Shown piece by piece: positions 58,575-64,000 of a stretch of 64,000 nucleotides of DNA. A program made the position numbers and the translations under genes. The notes under the pieces were generated by a model, which saw nothing but the letters and a program-made list of their open reading frames with translations, had not been told where the DNA came from and did no database searches. Each line of letters opens with the position of its first letter. Within the stretch, counting starts at the first letter, position 1. Origin of the DNA: Ferruginibacter sp. (lineage in GTDB: Bacteria; Bacteroidota; Bacteroidia; Chitinophagales; Chitinophagaceae); the NCBI GenBank assembly GCA_014379905.1, contig JACMKX010000005.1, forward strand, positions 26,182-90,181. The letters run 5' to 3'.

Positions 58575-60848
58575 TTTATTCTTTTCTGCAAATTCCCTGC
58601 GAATGATATTTAATGCTGCACCGGCTTTAAACCATTCTATTTGTTGTTCGTTATAAGTGTGATTGGCCACCACTACATCTGTTGAATCGTCTTTATGGTG
58701 CAGGGTTAACACCAATGGCTTGCCCGGTGCAAACTGTGTCAGGCCGCCGATATCGATGGTATCATCTTCCTGGAATTTATCGTAGTCGTTTTTATCATTG
58801 AATGTCAGTCCAAGCAAACCTTGTTTTTTAAGGTTTGTTTCGTGGATACGTGCAAATGATTTTACCAGCACCGCTCTCACACCCAGGTGACGGGGTTCCA
58901 TAGCCGCATGTTCCCTTGAAGAACCTTCGCCATAGTTTTCGTCGCCTACTACAATGGTGCCGATGCCGGCAGCCTTGTAAGCCCTTTGTGTTGCAGGAAC
59001 AGGACCATATTCTTCCGTCAGCTGATTTTTTACGGAGTCGGTTTTTTCATTAAAATAATTCACTGCACCAATCAACATATTATTACTGATATTATCCAAA
59101 TGCCCACGGAATTTTAACCATGGCCCCGCCATAGAAATATGATCCGTTGTACATTTTCCTTTAGCTTTTATCAGCAATTTCAACCCTTTCAGATCATTGC
59201 CTTCCCATTCTGTAAACGGTTCCAAAATTTGCAAACGCTTGCTGTCGGGTGAAACCAATACCTGAACGCCGCTGCCATCTGCTGCTGGTTCCTGGTAGCC
59301 TGCATCTTCCACTGCAAATCCTCTTACCGGTAATTCATAACCACTCGGCGCATCCAATTTTACCTGTTCGCCCTTATCATTGGTTAATGTATCTGTTAAG
59401 GGATTAAAACCAAGATTACCGGCGATGGCCATTGCTGTTACAATTTCAGGAGAGCCTACAAAAGCATATGTGTTAGGATTGCCATCTGCACGTTTGGCAA
59501 AATTCCTGTTGAAACTGTGAACGATGGTATTTTTTTCTTGTTTTTCTGCACCCACACGTGCCCACATACCAATACAAGGGCCGCAGGCATTGGCAAATAA
59601 GGTGGCACCAATTTTATCAAAGGTTTCCATGAAGCCGTCTCTTTCAATGGTGTAGCGAACGAGCTCGCTGCCTGGTGTAATGGTAAATTCAGCGTTTAAT
59701 TTCAATCCTTTTTCACTTACCTGTTTTGCCAGGCTCACCGCACGGCTGATATCTTCATAAGAAGAGTTGGTACAGCTGCCGATAAGGCCTACTTCAATTT
59801 TCAGCGGCCATCCATTGGCCTCAGCTGCTTCTTTCATTTTAGAAATAGGCGTTGCAAGATCTGGGGTGAAAGGGCCATTTAAATGTGGCTCCAGTTCGCT
59901 CAGATCGATTTCAATCACCTGGTCAAAATATAATTCAGGGTTGGCATATACTTCTGAATCACCCGTTAAATGTTCTTTGATAGTATCTGCAATAGCAGCA
60001 ATTTCTGCCCGGCCGGTTGCGCCCAGGTAGCGGCTCATGCTTTCATCGTAACCAAAGGTAGAAGTGGTAGCACCAATTTCGGCACCCATGTTACAAATGG
60101 TTCCTTTTCCTGTACAACTCATGCTGGTAGCGCCTTCGCCAAAATATTCCACTACCGCACCTGTACCCCCTTTAACCGTAAGGATACCGGCTACTTTAAG
60201 AATTACATCTTTCGGAGCTGTCCAGCCATTTAATTTACCGGTTAGTTTTACACCAATCAGTTTGGGCATTTTTAACTCCCAGGCAAGTCCTGCCATTACA
60301 TCACAGGCATCTGCACCACCCACACCAATGGCGATCATGCCAAGGCCGCCCGCATTTACGGTATGGCTATCGGTACCAATCATCATCCCACCAGGGAATG
60401 CATAATTTTCCAATACCACCTGGTGAATGATACCCGCACCCGGTTTCCAGAAACCAATCCCATATTTATTTGAAACAGAAGAAAGAAAATCATATACCTC
60501 GCTGCTCTCACTTACTGCACGGGCAAGATCCGTTTTGCTGTCATCTTTTGCTTCAATCAGGTGATCGCAATGCACAGTACTTGGCACCGCCACTTTTGTT
60601 CTACCGCTTTGCATGAACTGCAAAAGGGCCATTTGAGCCGTTGCATCCTGCATGGCAACACGATCCGGGGCAAAATCCACGTACGACTTTCCTCTTTCAT
60701 AAGCTACCGTAGCTTCTTCCTGCCAAAGGTGGGCATACAATATTTTTTCGGTAAGGGTAAGAGGTTTGCCAACTGCCTGGCGGGCTGCGGCTATGCGGGA
60801 AGGAAAATTTGCATAAACCTCTTTGATCATGTCAATGTCGAAAGCCAT
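58572..60848 (-). CDS. acnA: Aconitate hydratase (mitochondrial-type)
   Basis: Citrate-isocitrate isomerisation in the TCA cycle. 758 residues, the mitochondrial-like aconitase length. The 4Fe-4S ligands are Cys359 ([10 protein letters not shown]), Cys422 and Cys425 (ACGPC); the x62-x2 spacing is correct. [27 protein letters not shown], and the C-terminal swivelling domain [21 protein letters not shown] are complete. Its last codons overlap the inverted-repeat arm, from which the stop codon comes. The symbol follows common use; the enzyme may equally be named acn. Confidence 0.94.
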   Translation of the reverse strand: MAFDIDMIKEVYANFPSRIAAARQAVGKPLTLTEKILYAHLWQEEATVAYERGKSYVDFAPDRVAMQDATAQMALLQFMQSGRTKVAVPSTVHCDHLIEAKDDSKTDLARAVSESSEVYDFLSSVSNKYGIGFWKPGAGIIHQVVLENYAFPGGMMIGTDSHTVNAGGLGMIAIGVGGADACDVMAGLAWELKMPKLIGVKLTGKLNGWTAPKDVILKVAGILTVKGGTGAVVEYFGEGATSMSCTGKGTICNMGAEIGATTSTFGYDESMSRYLGATGRAEIAAIADTIKEHLTGDSEVYANPELYFDQVIEIDLSELEPHLNGPFTPDLATPISKMKEAAEANGWPLKIEVGLIGSCTNSSYEDISRAVSLAKQVSEKGLKLNAEFTITPGSELVRYTIERDGFMETFDKIGATLFANACGPCIGMWARVGAEKQEKNTIVHSFNRNFAKRADGNPNTYAFVGSPEIVTAMAIAGNLGFNPLTDTLTNDKGEQVKLDAPSGYELPVRGFAVEDAGYQEPAADGSGVQVLVSPDSKRLQILEPFTEWEGNDLKGLKLLIKAKGKCTTDHISMAGPWLKFRGHLDNISNNMLIGAVNYFNEKTDSVKNQLTEEYGPVPATQRAYKAAGIGTIVVGDENYGEGSSREHAAMEPRHLGVRAVLVKSFARIHETNLKKQGLLGLTFNDKNDYDKFQEDDTIDIGGLTQFAPGKPLVLTLHHKDDSTDVVVANHTYNEQQIEWFKAGAALNIIRREFAEKNK

Positions 60849-60852
60849 AGAG

Positions 60853-60975
60853 AATAATTTGCTAATTTGCTAATATGCTAATTTGATAATGACTAACGTG
60901 CTAATGATTAGTGTAGTATGCTGAAACAGGTATTGCATTAGCAGATTAGCTAATTATCGTATTAGCTAATTGATT
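60853..60975. repeat. Dispersed intergenic inverted repeat, family A (copy 4)
   Basis: Left TTTGCTAATTTGCTAATATG with ATAATGACTAACG; right GCATTAGCAGATTAGCTAAT continuing TATCGTATTAGCTAATTG. Words reverse-complementary. It covers most of the 197-bp gap between aconitase and PspC. Confidence 0.65.
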
Positions 60976-61045
60976 GTGGGCAAATTTACTGAAACTCAGT
61001 CACTATACACTTGTTTTTGATTAAAATCTAACCTACTTTTATTGT

Positions 61046-61267
61046 ATGAACCGGTTTAAGCATTTTATCGAATGGCATGTATTTGGTGTGTGTACTGCTA
61101 TAGGAGAAAAAATGGGCATAGCAACTACCACCATTCGTAAATATTTTATTTATATTTCTTTTATTACCATGGGTTCCCCGGTAATCATTTACCTGTTTGT
61201 AGCTTTTTGGGTAAATGTAAAGCGCTACATTTTAAATGCAAGGCGCAACCCGGTTCGTTATCTGTAA
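61046..61267 (+). CDS. Small PspC-domain membrane protein
   Basis: 73 residues. FGVCTAIGEKMGIATTTIRKYFIYISFITMGSPVIIYLFVAFWVNVKRYI matches a PspC-type domain: an amphipathic segment followed by a transmembrane helix. PspC proteins take part in envelope stress sensing. No other psp gene nearby. Confidence 0.8.
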   Translation: MNRFKHFIEWHVFGVCTAIGEKMGIATTTIRKYFIYISFITMGSPVIIYLFVAFWVNVKRYILNARRNPVRYL

Positions 61268-61289
61268 GCTTTGTGATCTTGATCTACCG

Positions 61290-61365
61290 CTAAGGCGCAA
61301 AAACGCTAAATAATAAATCTCCCGTTTCTGTGTCTTTGCATTTGTCAGAGACTTTGCGTCTAATA
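61290..61365. repeat. Dispersed intergenic repeat, family E (copy 2)
   Basis: ACCGCTAAGGCGCAAAAACGC at left, CTTTGCATTTGTC and GACTTTGCGTCT at right: same word set as family E near 25041, with inverted arms. Confidence 0.5.
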
Positions 61366-61383
61366 AATTATCCATTAATCCAC

Positions 61384-61965
61384 TCATCCGTTAATCCAGG
61401 TCACTTTATCCTCCAGCGCACTTCTCTTTGCCGAAGGCGATGGTACCGCTACATGACCAATATAAAAGAAACCTAACAATTTATCTTCTTCCCCCAATCC
61501 AAAAAATTCTTTTGCTTCCGGTTTGTATGTTACGCCGCCGCTGGTCCAATAGCCGCCGAGGCCATAAGCACTCACAGACAAATAAATATTTTGCACTGCA
61601 CAGGCTACCGCTTCAATATCTTCTATTTCCGGAATACGTTTGGTAGTAGTGCGTTTCATGCATATGGCAATAATATGCGAAGCAAGCAGGGGCGTATTAC
61701 GGAATTTATCATAAGTATCCTGCACAAAATTTTCGCCACTTGTTTGTTTGTACGATTCACTTTGAAAGCTGGCAAATTTTTTCAATCCTTCGCCGCTGAA
61801 TACGGTAAACTGCCAGGGTTCTGTTTGCCCATGATTGGGCGCCCATGTGGCATTGATAAGAATTTGGTCTATAATTTCTTTACCAACTCGTTTACCTGGT
61901 ACAAATTGTTTGGGAAAAACGGAACGGCGGTTACGGATGAGTTCGTTTAATTGAGTTGCTATCAT
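61384..61965 (-). CDS. Nitroreductase-family FMN oxidoreductase
   Basis: 193 residues. NRRSVFPKQFVPGKRVGKEIIDQILINATWAPNHGQTEPWQFTVFSG is the FMN-binding start, and AVACAVQNIYLSVSAYGLGGYWTSGG the dimer/FMN loop, as in small YdjA-like nitroreductases. Physiological substrate unknown. It lies between a repeat and kdsA, transcribed alone. Confidence 0.88.
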   Translation of the reverse strand: MIATQLNELIRNRRSVFPKQFVPGKRVGKEIIDQILINATWAPNHGQTEPWQFTVFSGEGLKKFASFQSESYKQTSGENFVQDTYDKFRNTPLLASHIIAICMKRTTTKRIPEIEDIEAVACAVQNIYLSVSAYGLGGYWTSGGVTYKPEAKEFFGLGEEDKLLGFFYIGHVAVPSPSAKRSALEDKVTWING

Positions 61966-62104
61966 TTAGCGAAGTTAGCACAGTATGTAGCTTTATATTT
62001 TACGAAAGCGGTAATAAAACTAGCGCAGCGAAAAAAGGAAGTGAGATTCGCAGAGAAAACTCAGCATGATCTTTCCGTTCTCCTTTTTCTCTGCTATGCA
62101 ATAA

Positions 62105-62926
62105 TTATATAACAGCAGCTCTTAACCTAACCAATTTCTCCAGCAAAGGTTCTAACAGATCCAGCCGCAACATATTTGCCCCATCACTTTTTGCTACCGC
62201 AGGGTTGGGATGTGTTTCAATAAACAAACCATCTGCACCGGTTGCAATGGCTGCTTTGGCAATGGTTTCAATGAGGGCCGGGTTTCCACCGGTAATGCCG
62301 CCCGCCTGGTTGGGCTGTTGTAAAGAGTGGGTACAATCCATTATGACAGGCACACCCGTTTCTTTCATCCAGGGAATATTGCGGTAGTCAACAACGAGGT
62401 CCTGGTAACCAAAAGTATTACCTCTTTCTATCAAACCAATTTTATCATTGCCGGCCTGGCGTATTTTTTCAACAGCAAATTTCATGGATGGGCCACTGAG
62501 AAATTGGCCTTTTTTTACATTTACAATTTTACCTGTTTTGGCAGCGGCTACCAGGAGGTCTGTTTGCCTGCAAAGAAAGGCCGGTATCTGTAATACATCC
62601 ACATACTTCGCCGCCATGGCAGCTTCTTCATGCGCATGAATATCGGTTGTAGTGGGAATGAAAAATTTTTCTCCAACTTTTTTTATCAGTTGTAACCCGG
62701 CTTCATCACCAATCCCTGTAAAAGAAGCGCCGCTGGTGCGGTTGGCTTTGCGGTAGGATGATTTAAAAATGTAAGGGATCTCCAGTCTTTTGCAAATAGC
62801 ATACACTTTCTCCGCCACTTCCATTACAAGATCTTCACTTTCTACCACGCATGGCCCGGCAATTAAAAAAAAATTATTTTTATTATACTTTTGGTTGTTG
62901 AATAACTCAATCAGATGATTTTCCAT
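62105..62926 (-). CDS. kdsA: 3-deoxy-8-phosphooctulonate synthase
   Basis: Condenses PEP with arabinose-5-phosphate to Kdo-8-phosphate, a precursor of LPS inner core. 273 residues: FFLIAGPCVVESEDL, YIFKSSYRKANRTSGASFTGIGDEAGL, PTTTDIHAHEEAA, QIPAFLCRQTDLLVAAAKTGKIVNVKKGQFLSG, and DCTHSLQQPNQAGG. Complete. The Cys in FLCRQTDLL is the usual KdsA residue; the metal-ligand Cys near the N-terminus of class II is present in GPCVVES-type sequence. Promoter -7 lies very close to the ATG. Confidence 0.96.
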   Translation of the reverse strand: MENHLIELFNNQKYNKNNFFLIAGPCVVESEDLVMEVAEKVYAICKRLEIPYIFKSSYRKANRTSGASFTGIGDEAGLQLIKKVGEKFFIPTTTDIHAHEEAAMAAKYVDVLQIPAFLCRQTDLLVAAAKTGKIVNVKKGQFLSGPSMKFAVEKIRQAGNDKIGLIERGNTFGYQDLVVDYRNIPWMKETGVPVIMDCTHSLQQPNQAGGITGGNPALIETIAKAAIATGADGLFIETHPNPAVAKSDGANMLRLDLLEPLLEKLVRLRAAVI

Positions 62927-62930
62927 AGCA

Positions 62931-62938
62931 CAAAGTTA
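62931..62938 (-). promoter_or_regulatory. -7 promoter element of kdsA
   Basis: TAACTTTG on the minus strand, only 4 nt before the ATG (62926), predicting transcription start at or within 1-2 nt of the start codon. A leaderless transcript is likely if the element is used. Confidence 0.5.
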
Positions 62939-62951
62939 AGAAGTTTATGTT

Positions 62952-62990
62952 AGCCGGGTGAGCCATCGCAAGATGCTGCCTTACCCGGCT
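62952..62990. other. Structured inverted repeat upstream of kdsA
   Basis: AGCCGGGT / ACCCGGCT enclose an inner CATC-GCAA-GATG hairpin with a GNRA-type tetraloop. It lies upstream of the kdsA -7 box, so it is outside that transcript. Possibly part of the neighbouring terminator system. Confidence 0.4.
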
Positions 62991-62995
62991 GGCAT

Positions 62996-63024
62996 AAAAA
63001 AAACCCGGCAGGAAAAGCCGGGGT
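62996..63024 (-). terminator. Intrinsic terminator of the repeat-rich secreted-protein gene
   Basis: On the minus strand CCCGGC, 7-nt loop, GCCGGG, then eight T. Follows the stop codon of the gene at 63049. Confidence 0.85.
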
Positions 63025-63048
63025 AAGTTGGTTAAGTCAAAGAATAAA

Positions 63049-64000
63049 TCAGTTGGAAGGTAGGATGGCACACTGGCCGCTTATCATGATTTCCACCACA
63101 TTTTCAAGTTTTATATTTCCCCCGTTTAATACCTGCACACTGGCCGCTTCCGCATTTTCAATACTTATAATACAATCTGGGGTGCCGGCGGGAATAATTA
63201 CATGCGTGACAGCGGTGGGTACAGAAAAGGTACTCCAGTTAGCCGCCGTATGCCAATCGCTGTTGGAGGCACCTGTCCATATTGCTTTGTCAATGCCCAT
63301 TTCCACCGTTGTATCCTGGTAGCATCCGTTGGAATCCCTAACCCTGATAGTGTATGTTCCCTGGACGATATTTTCGAATAAACCTGTTGGCTGATAATTG
63401 GTTCCGCCATTAATACTATACTCATATATGCCGGAACCATTTGTGGCCGCTATATTAAAAGCCCCGTTGGATTCGCCAATGCATGACAGGTATGTTTTTA
63501 TTATCTCTACATTTATTTTTGTTACTGCAAGATTGAGGGTGACGGTAGAATCGCAGCTGTTTTCATTTATTCCTGTTAAAACAATGGTATAAGTTCCTGG
63601 CTGAGTGTAGTCTGTGCCGTTCCAGTTGTAGGGAAGTTCATTATTACATATAGTGATATTAGTGATGCTAAAGGAACTGTCTTTAACCGTAAGGTTCAAC
63701 GTTGCGGTAGAATCACAATCATTCACATTCGCCGCAGGCAAAACAATGGTGTAAGATCCGCTTGTTGTGTAATCAACCCCGTTCCAGTTGTAGGGCAATA
63801 AATTATTGCAGATGGAAATATTGGTTACACTGAAAGAAGTATCCTTGATAGTTAAATTCAAGGTTGCAGTAGAATCACAATCATTCACATTCGCCGCAGG
63901 CAAAACAATGGTATAAGATCCACTGGTTGTGTAATCAACGCCGTTCCAGTTGTAGGGCAATAAATTATTGCAGATGGAAATATCGGTTACACTGAAAGAA
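63049..64000 (-). CDS. Giant secreted adhesin-like protein with SprB-type repeats, C-terminal part
   Basis: The frame is open to the window edge, so only the last ~316 residues are seen. Three repeats of 54 residues (162 nt) each carry LPYNWNG(V/T)DYT, GTYTIVL or GSYTIVL, and NDCDSTATLNL; the first two are nearly identical in DNA. A SprB-like repeat follows (SCIGESNGAFNIAATNGSGIYEYSINGGTNYQPTGLFENIVQGTYTIRVRDSNGCYQ), then WTGASNSDWHTAANWS and a short beta domain ending CAILPSN. No clear type IX sorting domain is visible at the end. Confidence 0.8.
   Translation of the reverse strand, partial: SFSVTDISICNNLLPYNWNGVDYTTSGSYTIVLPAANVNDCDSTATLNLTIKDTSFSVTNISICNNLLPYNWNGVDYTTSGSYTIVLPAANVNDCDSTATLNLTVKDSSFSITNITICNNELPYNWNGTDYTQPGTYTIVLTGINENSCDSTVTLNLAVTKINVEIIKTYLSCIGESNGAFNIAATNGSGIYEYSINGGTNYQPTGLFENIVQGTYTIRVRDSNGCYQDTTVEMGIDKAIWTGASNSDWHTAANWSTFSVPTAVTHVIIPAGTPDCIISIENAEAASVQVLNGGNIKLENVVEIMISGQCAILPSN
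63631..63957 (-). repeat. Tandem 162-bp coding repeats
   Basis: The Pro codon of LPYNWNG recurs at 63955, 63793 and 63631, exactly 162 bp apart each time, so three 54-residue units are seen and more may lie beyond the edge. The two right-hand copies are almost identical in DNA, suggesting recent expansion or gene conversion. Confidence 0.85.

Noticed and set aside
58415..58606. Plus-strand frame running from the cassette into the aconitase end
   Set aside because: Crosses the terminator and the inverted-repeat arm; an artefact.
63631..63957. CRISPR array
   Set aside because: Repeat unit is 162 bp, lies in an open coding frame and has no unique spacers.

Overview
The window comes from the chromosome of a Bacteroidota bacterium, most likely a Chitinophagaceae-type member. 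Signs are the lineage-typical proteins (PorD-like DUF4835, DUF4296, DUF4954, Bacteroidetes-type RNA polymerase omega, bL17 with a long Lys/Ala tail, queuine tRNA-ribosyltransferase without most zinc cysteines, SprB-type repeats). Promoters have the Bacteroidetes -7 element TAnnTTTG, and start codons mostly lack a Shine-Dalgarno sequence and have very short leaders. TGA is an ordinary stop codon. There is no phage, complete insertion sequence, CRISPR array or rRNA operon.

Layout. 1-6414: tail of an Omp85-type barrel gene, a PepSY-like secreted protein, beta-carbonic anhydrase, OmpH/Skp-like chaperone, an APC amino-acid permease, a broken DUF6498-like membrane-protein gene, isoaspartyl peptidase and ispD. 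6419-15948, minus strand: an acyltransferase-fold protein coupled to an M1 metallopeptidase with a barrel-like C-terminal half, then surface-glycan genes (polyprenyl glycosylphosphotransferase, Gfo/Idh/MocA oxidoreductase, membrane glycosyltransferase, GT2) and accA. 16111-21781: tRNA-Asp with a decayed partial copy, then bamD-rpoZ-coaBC-porD-DUF4296 and the two subunits of a 3-oxoacid CoA-transferase. 21854-31650: pckA, aminopeptidase P, pssA, purS, rsmI, a second M1 peptidase, an orphan response regulator, rsmG and a membrane GT2. 31740-37107: a GH63-like glucosidase divergent from a ROK kinase, tgt and an OmpA-family protein. 38339-44180: infA-rpmJ-rpsM-rpsK-rpsD-rpoA-rplQ, carA and aroQ. 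44313-57752: acyl-ACP desaturase, DUF4954 protein, glmS, a histidine phosphatase, mgtE, a SET protein, two DUF3857 proteins, a barrel protein and an MtfA-like peptidase. 57750-58574: a small cassette in a perfect 25-bp inverted repeat, holding a Phd/YefM antitoxin gene and an unrecognised partner. 58572-64000: aconitase, PspC, nitroreductase, kdsA and the end of a giant repeat-rich secreted protein.

Most genes are housekeeping with an envelope emphasis: outer-membrane assembly (Omp85, BamD, OmpH), LPS/exopolysaccharide (KdsA, GlmS, sugar transferase), phospholipid and fatty acids (PssA, AccA, desaturase), T9SS-associated PorD and a SprB-like adhesin. The most unusual parts are the inverted-repeat toxin-antitoxin-like cassette, a possible H-type pseudoknot just upstream of rpsD, an alpha ribosomal operon whose gaps are filled with palindromic repeats, and several families of dispersed intergenic inverted repeats. 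No similarity search was possible; protein names rest on motifs recognised by eye.
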